Origin: Bradyrhizobium sp. CCBAU 53338
Lineage (GTDB): Bacteria; Pseudomonadota; Alphaproteobacteria; Rhizobiales; Xanthobacteraceae
Length of the DNA stretch: 64,000 nucleotides
Assembly (NCBI RefSeq): GCF_015291665.1
Contig: NZ_CP030048.1
Location: 5,332,001-5,396,000, forward strand
Direction of reading: 5' to 3'
Shown: positions 56,738 through 64,000 of the stretch, piece after piece
Layout of the letters: each line of letters begins with the position of its first letter
How positions within the stretch are numbered: position 1 is the stretch's first letter
The notes under the pieces: generated by a model
The model's input: the letters and a program-made list of their open reading frames with translations, nothing else
What the model was told of the DNA's origin: nothing
Database searches by the model: none
Position numbers and translations under genes: made by a program

Positions 56738-58459
56738 TCAGCCCTTCTCAGTCTTCTTCCCAGTCCTCTGCATGAAGTCGAAGTCGCAGCCCTCGTCGGC
56801 CTGCATGATGGTCTCGTTGAACAGCCAGGCATAGCCGCGGCGGGCTTCATCGGGCGCTGCGGCCGGCTTCACGGCCGCGCGCCGGCGTTCCAGCTCCGCG
56901 GCATCGACCAGCAGCTCGATGCTGCGCCTGGCCACATCCAGGCTGATCATGTCGCCGTTCTTGACCAGCGCCAGCGGCCCGCCGACGGCAGATTCCGGCG
57001 TGATGTGGAGCACGATGGTGCCGAACGCGGTGCCGCTCATGCGCGCATCCGAAATGCGCACCATGTCCTTGGTGCCGCCGCGCGCCAGCTTCTTCGGGAT
57101 CGGCAGATAGCCGGCCTCGGGCATGCCAGGCGCGCCTTTGGGGCCGGCATTGCGCAGCACCAGCACGTCGTCGGCGGTGACGTCGAGCTCGGGATCGTCA
57201 ACCCGCAAGGTCATGTCCTCGACGGATTCGAACACCACTGCGCGCCCGGTGTGCTTCAACAGCTTCGGGCTCGCCGCCGACTGCTTGATGACGGCGCCGC
57301 GCGGCGCGAGGTTGCCGTGCAGGACGGCAAGGCCGCCTTCCTTCTTGATCGGATTGTCGCGCGACCGGATCGCGTCCTGGCCGGGCACGTCTTCCGCATT
57401 GGCGACGACGTCGCGCAGCGTATGGCCGGAGATCGTCCTGGCGTCGAGATCGACGAGATCTCCGAGTTGCTTCAGCAGTTTCGGCACGCCGCCGGCGTGG
57501 TGGAAATGCTCCATGTAGTGCTCGCCCGACGGCTTGAGATCGACCAGAACAGGCACTTCCCGGCCGATCTGGTCGAAGACCTCGAGATCGAGCCGGTGCG
57601 GCGAGCGATGCGCCATCGCGGTCAGATGGATCAGGCCGTTGGTCGAGCCGCCGATCGCCTGCAACACGACTTGCGCATTCCTGAACGAGGCCGGCGTCAG
57701 GAATTCGCTCGGCTTCGGCCCCTTGGTCTTGGCCATCTCGGCGGCGACCCGGCCGCTCGCCTCGGCGAGACGGAAACGCTCGGCGTGCGGCGCCGGAATT
57801 GTCGCGCTCATCGGCAGCGACAGGCCCATGGCTTCGATCATGCAGGCCATGGTCGAGGCCGTACCCATCACCATGCAGGTGCCGACCGACGGCGCGAGGC
57901 GGCCGTTCACGGCTTCGATCTCGGCATCGTCGATGTCGCCGGCGCGGTACTTGCCCCACAACCTGCGGCAGTCCGTGCAGGCGCCGAGCACCTCGCCCTT
58001 GTGATGGCCGACCACCATGGGACCGACGGGAATGACCACGGTTGGCAGATCGGCGCTGATCGCCGCCATCACCTGCGCCGGCAAGGTCTTGTCGCAGCCA
58101 CCGATCACGATCACCGAATCCATCGGCTGGGCCCGGATCATCTCCTCGGTATCCATCGCCATCAGGTTGCGCAGATACATCGAGGTCGGATGCGCAAAGC
58201 TCTCGGCGATCGAGATGGTCGGGAACACGAACGGCATCGCGCCCGACAGCATCACGCCGCGCTTGGCGGCTTCGATGATCTGGGGGACGTTGCCGTGGCA
58301 GGGATTGTAATCGCTATAGGTGTTGGTGATGCCGACGATCGGGCGCTCCAGCGCATCGTCGGAATAGCCCATCGCCTTGATGAACGCCTTGCGCAGGAAC
58401 AGCGAGAAGCCGGCATCGCCGTAGCTCGTCAGACCCTTGCGCAAACCACTCGTCATCAT
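56738..58459 (-). CDS. IlvD/Edd family sugar-acid dehydratase (arabonate/galactonate-type)
   Basis: A 573-residue dehydratase of the IlvD/Edd family with an Fe-S cluster. Its cysteines lie in NPCHGNVPQ, GGCDKTLPAQ and GTCMVMGTASTMAC, and the catalytic segment is GPKGAPGMPEAG. Length and sequence favour the pentonate/hexonate branch over branched-chain DHAD; the exact sugar acid is not certain. The ATG at 58459 has GGAG 5 nt upstream, supporting this start. It lies next to the TRAP importer and divergent from a GntR regulator with shared operators. Confidence 0.9.
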   Translation of the reverse strand: MMTSGLRKGLTSYGDAGFSLFLRKAFIKAMGYSDDALERPIVGITNTYSDYNPCHGNVPQIIEAAKRGVMLSGAMPFVFPTISIAESFAHPTSMYLRNLMAMDTEEMIRAQPMDSVIVIGGCDKTLPAQVMAAISADLPTVVIPVGPMVVGHHKGEVLGACTDCRRLWGKYRAGDIDDAEIEAVNGRLAPSVGTCMVMGTASTMACMIEAMGLSLPMSATIPAPHAERFRLAEASGRVAAEMAKTKGPKPSEFLTPASFRNAQVVLQAIGGSTNGLIHLTAMAHRSPHRLDLEVFDQIGREVPVLVDLKPSGEHYMEHFHHAGGVPKLLKQLGDLVDLDARTISGHTLRDVVANAEDVPGQDAIRSRDNPIKKEGGLAVLHGNLAPRGAVIKQSAASPKLLKHTGRAVVFESVEDMTLRVDDPELDVTADDVLVLRNAGPKGAPGMPEAGYLPIPKKLARGGTKDMVRISDARMSGTAFGTIVLHITPESAVGGPLALVKNGDMISLDVARRSIELLVDAAELERRRAAVKPAAAPDEARRGYAWLFNETIMQADEGCDFDFMQRTGKKTEKG

Positions 58460-58502
58460 ACCGCTCCTTCTTGCTTCCCATTGTGCTACAGCCTGCCCCC
58501 TG

Positions 58503-58577
58503 ATTGTCAATAAGATTGGGCCGGATTGGTGCGATTTCTGGTTCCTGGCACCGCCGGCAGACGCAATTATTGACAAT
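58503..58577. promoter_or_regulatory. Two inverted GntR-type operators over divergent -35 elements
   Basis: ATTGTCAATAA (58503-58513) and its exact reverse complement TTATTGACAAT (58567-58577) face each other across 53 bp between the dehydratase (start 58459) and the GntR gene (start 58632). Each core ATTG(A/T)CAAT is itself palindromic and contains a TTGACA -35 element for the promoter reading away from it. A repressor bound to both would silence both genes, so the GntR protein is the likely ligand. Confidence 0.75.
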
Positions 58578-58631
58578 CTGGCGCCGCCCTGCTCCACAGA
58601 GCGGACCGGCGAGGGACCGGAGGCCGAGGGC

Positions 58632-59312
58632 ATGTCCGACATCCGCACCGCAGACGCCATGCCTGTCAGGCGCGACGATCCTGATGACGTCGTCGCGCGG
58701 CTGGAGGAGGACATCATCTTCGGCCGCCTGCCGCCGGGCGCGCGCCTGACCGAGGACGCGCTGATGTCGCGCTACGGCACCTCGCGCCATTTCGTGCGCC
58801 AGGCCTTGGTGGACGCCGAGCGCCGCGGCATCGTCCGCCGCGAGAAGAATGTCGGCGCCACCGTGCGGTTCTATTCGGCCGAGGAGGTCCGGCAAATCTA
58901 CGAGGTCAGGGAGATGCTGACGCGGCAGGCCGCGCTGATGATCCCCCTGCCCGCGGCGCAAGGCCTGATCGACGAACTCACCGCGCTACAACGCGACTAT
59001 TGCGCGAAGGCCGATGTCCGCGACCTGCGCGGCATCCACGAGGCCAACGACGCCTTCCACGTCGCGCTGTTCTCAGCCTGCGGCAATCCCTATCTGGTCC
59101 GCTCGCTCCAGGACTATATGAACCTGACGCTGCCGATGCGCGCCAAGAACCTCGCCGACCGCGAAGGGCTCGCGCAGTCGCGCCGCCAGCACGAGCTGAT
59201 GATCCAGCTGCTGAAGGGACGCGACAGCTGGGCGCTGGCACAGCTCTGTGTGGATCACATGCAGTTCAGCAAAGAGGATTATCTGGCGAGGATTGCGGTC
59301 GAGGATCACTAG
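58632..59312 (+). CDS. GntR family (FCD) transcriptional regulator
   Basis: A 226-residue regulator with an N-terminal winged helix (LPPGARLTEDALMSRYGTSRHFVRQALVDAE, about 32-62) and a C-terminal all-helical FCD domain with metal/ligand residues (Asp and His in HEANDAFHVALF and HELMIQLL). FCD regulators respond to sugar acids or organic acids. The ATG at 58632 was preferred to an earlier in-frame ATG (58437) that lies inside the dehydratase gene. It probably represses the TRAP-dehydratase operon and itself via 58503-58577. Confidence 0.92.
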   Translation: MSDIRTADAMPVRRDDPDDVVARLEEDIIFGRLPPGARLTEDALMSRYGTSRHFVRQALVDAERRGIVRREKNVGATVRFYSAEEVRQIYEVREMLTRQAALMIPLPAAQGLIDELTALQRDYCAKADVRDLRGIHEANDAFHVALFSACGNPYLVRSLQDYMNLTLPMRAKNLADREGLAQSRRQHELMIQLLKGRDSWALAQLCVDHMQFSKEDYLARIAVEDH

Positions 59313-59473
59313 CGATCGCGCTCGCTGGACCGGAATATGTCCTCGCAAATCCTGCACGTCCGTGAGGTTGGCAAACAGGAAGAGGCCGAGCTCTTTGCTC
59401 GTCAGAAAGCAATGGACATGACCAGAACTGTGAGGGAGAACGCGACATCACGCCAATTTCAGGATGCCGTAAA

Positions 59474-60157
59474 ATGGAATTTGATGATGTCATTCTCGGC
59501 CGGCGAAGCATTCGCGGTTACAAGCCCGACCCTGTCCCGCCGGAATTGATCAAGGAAATCCTGGCGCTCGCCATGCGCGCGCCATCGTCGATGAATACCC
59601 AGCCGTGGAATTTCTACGTCATCACCGGAGTGCCGCTGGATCGTATCCGTCAGGGCAACACCGAGCGCAATCTGGCGGGCGTGCCTCACTCGCGCGAATT
59701 TCGAACCGGCCAGGCATTCGAGGGCGTGCATCGCGAACGCCAGATTGGCGTTGCCAAGCAGCTGTTCAGCGCCATGGGAATCGCGCGGGATGACAAGCAG
59801 CAGCGGCAAGACTGGGTCCTGCGCGGCTTTCGCCAGTTCGACGCGCCGGTGTGCGTGATCATCACATATGATCGCGAGCTGGCCTCCAGCGACGATACGG
59901 CCTTCGACTGCGGCGCGGTGGCGACCGCGCTCGTCAACGCGGCCTGGTCGCGGGGGCTTGGCGCCGTGATCAACAGCCAGGGGATCATGCAATCCCCCGT
60001 CGTGCGCGAGCATGCCGGGATTGCGGATGATCAGGTGATCATGAAAAGCATCGCGCTCGGCTGGCCTGATCACAGCTTTCCAGCCAATGCCGTCGTTTCC
60101 GAGCGCAAGTCGGTCGATGAGGCCACGACGTTCGTTGGATTTGCGAGCGGAGCCTAG
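59474..60157 (+). CDS. Nitroreductase family protein
   Basis: A 227-residue flavin-dependent reductase. The start FDDVILGRRSIRGYKPDPVP and the FMN-binding RAPSSMNTQPWNFYVI motif are the family signature, and the late CGAVATALVNAAWSRGLG segment completes the dimer fold. It uses NAD(P)H and FMN to reduce nitro compounds, quinones or similar. The gap of 161 bp from the GntR gene shows no recognised element. A redox or low-oxygen context is suggested by the FixK-type box nearby at 61025. Confidence 0.9.
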   Translation: MEFDDVILGRRSIRGYKPDPVPPELIKEILALAMRAPSSMNTQPWNFYVITGVPLDRIRQGNTERNLAGVPHSREFRTGQAFEGVHRERQIGVAKQLFSAMGIARDDKQQRQDWVLRGFRQFDAPVCVIITYDRELASSDDTAFDCGAVATALVNAAWSRGLGAVINSQGIMQSPVVREHAGIADDQVIMKSIALGWPDHSFPANAVVSERKSVDEATTFVGFASGA

Positions 60158-60261
60158 AAGCAGCCATAGCTCATGGGTGCAATCTCGTCATTCGTCCGCA
60201 GTTCGGGAGGCCTGGTCTAGAGGCCTGGCGACATTTTCGCGCGGGGGGTTTCGGGGCCCGC

Positions 60262-60675
60262 TCAGTAGCGTCGCAGCAGGCCGCGATCCACGCTGGCATC
60301 GCCATAGTCAGCGCAGGCCCTTTCCGGGTCCCTGATCAAATCCGCCCGGACGCGCTTGAACGTCTTGCCGGCCGCGTCGGAGACCTCGGGGCGAAATTTG
60401 CTGGGATCGTAGCTGTCGCCGTCGCGGGCCTTGATGGCCGCCGAATAGGCGTCGATGATCGCCATCGCCGCATTGGGGCTGCCGAGAAGCCGGGCGCCGA
60501 GTTGGACGCCGCCCGCACCATCGACCTCGTAGCCGACGCACCGCTGCTCGAGCACCACGGATGCGGTGACGAGCTGTTCGAGGAAAGTCGCCTCGGCGTC
60601 GCTGAGCGCCGCGGCCTGCGCGGGTGCAGACACGATCACCGCAAGCACCGCGACGACTGGCGGCGTGATTTTCAA
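60262..60675 (-). CDS. Small exported protein of unknown function
   Basis: A 137-residue protein. Starting at TTG (60673-60675), it reads MKITPPVVAVLAVIVSAPAQ, a Sec signal peptide with cleavage near AQAA. The mature part is helical and alanine/arginine rich with Cys in LEQRCVGYE and ERACADYG, which could form a disulfide. The TTG start overlaps the stop of the upstream GlsB-like gene as TTGA and has AGGGG about 8 nt upstream, so translation is probably coupled. I do not recognise the family. Confidence 0.65.
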   Translation of the reverse strand: MKITPPVVAVLAVIVSAPAQAAALSDAEATFLEQLVTASVVLEQRCVGYEVDGAGGVQLGARLLGSPNAAMAIIDAYSAAIKARDGDSYDPSKFRPEVSDAAGKTFKRVRADLIRDPERACADYGDASVDRGLLRRY

Positions 60676-60941
60676 GCGCGCCCCTGCCGACCCATGACCG
60701 TCCCGTACACGAAGAGGAGGATGATGGCTCCGACCACGCTCCCGATGAAGCCCGCGCCTTCGCCGAAATGATACCAACCAACGGCTTGCCCGAGCCAGGT
60801 CGCAACGAACGCGCCGACAATCCCCAGAATGGTCGTCAGGATGAACCCCTTGGGCTCGGACTTGTCGCCGGGCATGATGAACTTCGCGACCAGTCCTACG
60901 ATAAATCCGATGAGGATCGTCCAAAGGATGCCCATATCCAT
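60672..60941 (-). CDS. GlsB/YeaQ/YmgE family small membrane protein
   Basis: An 89-residue membrane protein starting MDMGILWTILIGFIVGLVAK. Three hydrophobic segments (about 4-22, 35-52, 63-82) and the loop MPGDKSEPKGFILTTILGIVGAFV are the signature of the transglycosylase-associated/YeaQ family, commonly stress-induced. The ATG at 60941 was preferred because the upstream frame continues into a non-coding lead. The FixK/FNR-type palindrome at 61025-61038 lies about 90 bp upstream. Confidence 0.88.
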   Translation of the reverse strand: MDMGILWTILIGFIVGLVAKFIMPGDKSEPKGFILTTILGIVGAFVATWLGQAVGWYHFGEGAGFIGSVVGAIILLFVYGTVMGRQGRA

Positions 60942-61024
60942 CACTCCATTCGGTCGGTTTTGCACGTCGCGTCTCAGGGATTGCGTGTTCCGTTGAGGTA
61001 GAGCCACACGATCCCACCGCCACG

Positions 61025-61038
61025 TTGATCTAGATCAA
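61025..61038. promoter_or_regulatory. FixK/FNR-type anaerobox between glsB-like and transglutaminase genes
   Basis: TTGATCTAGATCAA is a perfect 14-bp palindrome that matches the TTGAT-N4-ATCAA box of FNR/FixK regulators. It lies 84 bp upstream of the GlsB-like ATG (minus) and 96 bp upstream of the transglutaminase ATG (plus). For either gene a box at -41.5 would leave a plausible leader, but neither -10 is convincing. Confidence 0.7.
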
Positions 61039-61133
61039 ATGGACCAGAGTGACTGAACCAAAAGCTGGAGTTGTTTTGGGCACTCCCCCGTCGACAAGCT
61101 GCGCAATGCGGATGCCTCGAAGCGGATCAATGC

Positions 61134-62039
61134 ATGGCGATCATTGGCGAAATCATCCACACCACGACCTACCGCTATGCAAAGCCGGTGACATTCGGCA
61201 CGCACCGGGCGATGTTCCTGCCGCGTCGCGGCGCCTCGACCCGACTGCTGCGCTGGTCCGCTCACACCAACCTGTCATCAAAAGTGCATTGGGTCACGGA
61301 CTCCCGCTCCAATGCCGTCACGGTCATGGACATCCGCGAACCCGGCAGTGAGCTGACATTCACATTTAGGGTTCGCGGCGTCTATTTCGGCATCAAGGGC
61401 CTCGAGGCATTTCCGCTGGAGCTGCGCGCAGAGCAGGTCCCCGTGCAGTATACGCCGGACGAGTGGACCGACCTTTCCGGCTATTTGCGTCCGCACGCCG
61501 ACGACAGCGACGGCAACCATGCGGCCTGGACCAAGAGCTTCGTGGCTGGCGATCAGGATCGGACCGCCGACGTGCTGCGCCGAATGCTCGGTATGTTTCG
61601 CAGCGAATTCAGCTATCGAGGCAGAGATGCCGAAGGCACGCAATCCCCCGGTGAGACCCTGCGCACGAAATCGGGCACCTGCCGGGATTTTGCCTGGCTG
61701 ATGATCGAGACGCTGCGCCGGCTCGGCTTCGCGGCTCGCTTCGTCAGCGGCTATCTCTACGACGCCGCGCTTGACGGCGGCGCTGTGGGCATGACCGGCT
61801 CCGGCGCGACCCATGCATGGGTGCAGGTGTTCCTGCCCGGCGCAGGCTGGCTGGATTACGATCCGACCAACAGCTTGAGCGCTGGCTTCGACCTGATCCC
61901 GGTGGCAATTGCGCGGCATCCGGCACAGGCGGTGCCGTTGGCCGGCTCGTGGTTCGGCGATCCCGGCGACTATCTGGGCATGTCAATCAATGTCGCCGTT
62001 CGCAAGATCGGCGAAACGCTCGATCCCTCGGAAGGATAG
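61134..62039 (+). CDS. Transglutaminase-like (cysteine protease fold) family protein
   Basis: A 301-residue protein of the bacterial transglutaminase-like superfamily. The catalytic Cys is in SGTCRDFAWLM (about residue 183), His in GATHAWVQVFLP and Asp in LDYDPTN, giving a full triad. The N-terminal domain resembles the beta-rich region found in such proteins (MAIIGEIIHTTTYRYAKPV). No signal peptide is present. Proteins of this class are peptidases or amidases; the substrate is unknown. The ATG at 61134 is the first codon in frame within this domain. Confidence 0.87.
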   Translation: MAIIGEIIHTTTYRYAKPVTFGTHRAMFLPRRGASTRLLRWSAHTNLSSKVHWVTDSRSNAVTVMDIREPGSELTFTFRVRGVYFGIKGLEAFPLELRAEQVPVQYTPDEWTDLSGYLRPHADDSDGNHAAWTKSFVAGDQDRTADVLRRMLGMFRSEFSYRGRDAEGTQSPGETLRTKSGTCRDFAWLMIETLRRLGFAARFVSGYLYDAALDGGAVGMTGSGATHAWVQVFLPGAGWLDYDPTNSLSAGFDLIPVAIARHPAQAVPLAGSWFGDPGDYLGMSINVAVRKIGETLDPSEG

Positions 62040-62058
62040 GGAAACGCGCACGGCAATC

Positions 62059-62889
62059 ATGGCGTCATACCGCGACAACACAAGGGGACATGGGCCGCTC
62101 GATGTCATCGTCGTCCCATTTGATGCGTTGAAGACGAGGATTCGACAACTCTATGAGGGCGACACGCTGGGCTGCATCAAATTCCGATACGCCCTGCTCG
62201 TGCTCGACATCATCACGGTTCTGTTCATCATCGCGACGTCGTTTCTACCGCGGACCAAGACGATCGAGTCGCTCGATGTCGTGTTCGGCGTCCTGATCCT
62301 GGCGGACTTCGCCGCGCGGATGATCATCAGCCGACAGCCGCTGCGTGACCTCGCGCGTCTTTCGACCTGGACCGACATCGTCGTCATCATCTCGTTCCTT
62401 GCGCCCTTGGCCGGAGAGGCCGGCGGCTTCCTGCGCGCATTCCGGACATTGCGGCTGCTGCGCGACTATCAGATGGTGGCACGGCTGCGGGTCGATAGCG
62501 CCTTCTTTCGAAAAAATGAGGAGGTCGTCTTTGCGGTCGCCAATCTCGGCGTGTTTGTTTTCGTGATGACAGGGGTCGTCTACGAGACCCAGAAGTCTCA
62601 CAATCCGCAAATCACCAATTATGCCGACGCGCTCTACTTCACGATCACCGCGCTGACCACGACCGGCTTCGGCGATATCACCTTGCCCGGCACTGTGGGA
62701 CGCCTAATCACCGTCGTCATCATGATCTTCGGCGTGACTCTGTTCCTCAATCTCGCCAAAGCCCTGCTCGCGCCCTCCAAGGTGCGCTTCCCCTGCCCGG
62801 TGTGCGGTCTCCAGCGCCATGACGTGGACGCCGTGCATTGCAAGGCGTGCGGAACGATATTGAACATTCCCGACGAGGGGATGGACTAG
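62059..62889 (+). CDS. Voltage-gated-type ion channel with zinc-ribbon tail
   Basis: A 276-residue membrane protein with six segments. S4-like positives occur in FLRAFRTLRLLRDYQM (about 125-145), and the pore loop FTITALTTTGFGDITLPG has the TTTGFGD filter seen in K+ channels. The C-terminal tail CPVC...CKAC is a four-cysteine zinc-ribbon-like motif, which is unusual for a small channel. The ATG at 62059 lies 19 bp after the transglutaminase stop, so the two may be co-expressed. Confidence 0.85.
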   Translation: MASYRDNTRGHGPLDVIVVPFDALKTRIRQLYEGDTLGCIKFRYALLVLDIITVLFIIATSFLPRTKTIESLDVVFGVLILADFAARMIISRQPLRDLARLSTWTDIVVIISFLAPLAGEAGGFLRAFRTLRLLRDYQMVARLRVDSAFFRKNEEVVFAVANLGVFVFVMTGVVYETQKSHNPQITNYADALYFTITALTTTGFGDITLPGTVGRLITVVIMIFGVTLFLNLAKALLAPSKVRFPCPVCGLQRHDVDAVHCKACGTILNIPDEGMD

Positions 62890-62915
62890 ATGCCGCTGCG
62901 CGTGCCTCCGGAAGT

Positions 62916-62942
62916 CTCCCTCGCCCGATCCGGGCGAGGGAG
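62916..62942. terminator. Hairpin between the channel gene and udh
   Basis: CTCCCTCGCCCG (62916-62927) pairs with CGGGCGAGGGAG (62931-62942) around a 3-nt loop. It lies in the 64-bp convergent gap between the channel (end 62889) and uronate dehydrogenase (end 62954), so it probably serves as a terminator for both. No T-run is present. Confidence 0.65.
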
Positions 62943-62953
62943 CGCAGCGTGCG

Positions 62954-63778
62954 TTATCGCTTATTCCAATCGATGATCCGGCTCTCATCGCCGTCGAACT
63001 CGTTGCTGCAGAAGGCGCCGCCCTGGAAGTGATCGCCGACCGGATCGGGCTTCAGCTTGGCCTGCTCGGCCATGGCGTGCGCGACGTGATCCTCGGAGCG
63101 GCCGATCGGGCGATAGCCGAACTCGTAGGCGCGGTGGTTGTCCCACCAGGCGCGCTCGTTCAGCGACACGCCGTAGAAGATCTCGAAATGAATGTCGGGA
63201 TGCTCCAGCCCGATCCGGCAGAGTTGCACCAGGTCTTCCGGCATCAGCCACATGGCGATACGGCGATGGTCGAGCGGGCGCTCGTCGCAATTGCCGATGC
63301 GGATGCAGGTGACCTTCAGCCCGTGCTTGTCGGCATAGAGCGCGCCGACAGCTTCGCCGAACACCTTGCTGACGCCGTAGCGGCCGTCCGGGCGCACGGT
63401 GACGTCGGTGTCGATCCTGCGGTGGCGCGGATAGAAGCCGACCGTGTGGTTCGACGAGGCGAACACCACGCGCTTGACGCCCTTGCGATACGCCGCCTCG
63501 AACAGATTGTAGCCACCGATGATGTTGGCCTGGAGAATGTCGTTCCAGGGGCCCTCGACCGAATAGCCGCCGAAATGGATGATGCCGTCGACGCCCTCGC
63601 AAATCGCCTCGCACTGTGCGAGGTCCGACAGGTCCGCCGCCTTGAACTGCTCGTTGGGCCCGAGATCCTTCGGCGCGCGGATGTCGCTGAGCAGGAGGTC
63701 CGGATAGATCGGCGGCAGCAATTTGCGCAGGCGCGTTCCGATCCCGCCCGAAGCTCCCGTCATCAAGATGCGCGGCAT
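62954..63778 (-). CDS. udh: NAD-dependent uronate dehydrogenase-like (SDR/epimerase family)
   Basis: A 274-residue Rossmann-fold oxidoreductase closely resembling uronate dehydrogenase. NAD-binding is MTGASGGIG; the catalytic region shows FASSNHTVGFYP and YGVSK (Tyr/Lys pair), and the late EFGYRPIG and FQGGAFCSN segments recall Agrobacterium Udh. It would oxidise D-galacturonate or D-glucuronate to the lactone using NAD+. The ATG at 63778 (MPRILMTG) was chosen. The divergent SMP-30 gene may hydrolyse the lactone. Confidence 0.87.
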   Translation of the reverse strand: MPRILMTGASGGIGTRLRKLLPPIYPDLLLSDIRAPKDLGPNEQFKAADLSDLAQCEAICEGVDGIIHFGGYSVEGPWNDILQANIIGGYNLFEAAYRKGVKRVVFASSNHTVGFYPRHRRIDTDVTVRPDGRYGVSKVFGEAVGALYADKHGLKVTCIRIGNCDERPLDHRRIAMWLMPEDLVQLCRIGLEHPDIHFEIFYGVSLNERAWWDNHRAYEFGYRPIGRSEDHVAHAMAEQAKLKPDPVGDHFQGGAFCSNEFDGDESRIIDWNKR

Positions 63779-63867
63779 GTCTTTCCTCGTCTTTGGTGAC
63801 CGATTTGCCGTCACGTGTCTCTAATGATAGCAGGATTGTCCAGAGGGAACGAAACGAGAGAACCGGC

Positions 63868-64000
63868 ATGAATGAGGCATCGTCCCACAATCAGGAGCGG
63901 TCAGGCTGGCGGCCGGCGAGCTACTATCCCGATCCGGCCATTCACGCGCTCGATCCCCGCTTCGAGAAATACTGGTTGAAACTCTCGGCGGTGGAACGGC
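63868..64000 (+). CDS. SMP-30/gluconolactonase family protein (partial, continues past window)
   Basis: The first 44 residues of a protein starting MNEASSHNQERSGWRPASYY, with PDPAIHALDPRFEKYW, an opening I recognise from SMP-30/gluconolactonase/LRE-like sugar lactonases. The catalytic metal residues lie outside the window. The ATG at 63868 (aaccggcATG) has only a weak upstream ribosome site. It is divergent from uronate dehydrogenase across an 89-bp gap, consistent with sequential oxidation and lactone opening. Confidence 0.72.
   Translation, partial: MNEASSHNQERSGWRPASYYPDPAIHALDPRFEKYWLKLSAVER

Overview
The window is a stretch of a high-GC alphaproteobacterial chromosome. Gene content and style point to a Bradyrhizobium-like member of the Rhizobiales. 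The signs are a class III polyhydroxyalkanoate (PHA) synthase with a phasin, many ABC and TRAP importers, long palindromic intergenic repeats typical of that group, a perfect FixK/FNR-type palindrome, and several P450s. No rRNA, tRNA, insertion sequence, phage or CRISPR was found. Genes are packed, with many 4-nt ATGA start/stop overlaps.

Region 1 (1-11.3 kb) is about storage polymers and lipids. It holds a phasin (cut by the window edge), a PHA synthase operon (PhaE-like subunit, PhaC, GNAT acetyltransferase) and a divergent alpha/beta hydrolase. A minus-strand run follows: DUF6489 protein, alpha/beta hydrolase, wax ester synthase/DGAT, epoxide-hydrolase-like enzyme, a CYP102 (P450-reductase fusion) and a spermidine-synthase-like methyltransferase fold protein.

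Region 2 (11.6-25.3 kb) is a 12-gene plus-strand array. Two complete dipeptide/oligopeptide-type ABC importers flank a cytoplasmic gamma-glutamyltransferase and a DUF1028 protein. A good sigma-54 promoter candidate precedes it, suggesting nitrogen-controlled scavenging of peptides or gamma-glutamyl compounds.

Region 3 (25.3-31.3 kb) is a minus-strand signalling operon: an orphan Tat-exported ABC-type binding protein, a sensor histidine kinase, a single-domain response regulator, a response regulator-adenylate cyclase and an uncharacterised protein. Region 4 (31.4-36.6 kb) is a TetR-adaptor-RND efflux operon with its own operator and terminator. Region 5 (36.6-39.8 kb) has a split thiamine-diphosphate decarboxylase, a class I P450 and a potassium-channel-like protein.

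Region 6 (39.9-48.4 kb) pairs a four-gene catabolic operon (enolase superfamily, Gfo/Idh/MocA, DUF993, sugar-phosphate-isomerase family) with a NitT/TauT-type ABC importer and a TetR regulator. Region 7 (48.5-53.6 kb) holds a VOC protein, two PfkB kinases, a ferredoxin reductase and an enoyl-CoA hydratase-family protein. Region 8 (53.6-64 kb) is an acidic-sugar locus: a TRAP transporter, an IlvD/Edd dehydratase and a divergent GntR regulator, then uronate dehydrogenase and the start of an SMP-30-type lactonase. Between them lie nitroreductase, GlsB-like, transglutaminase and ion-channel genes.

Functions come from recognising motifs by eye; no database search was run. The best candidates for undescribed biology are the two-importer/two-Ntn-hydrolase array and the binding protein-kinase-cyclase operon with its unknown last gene.
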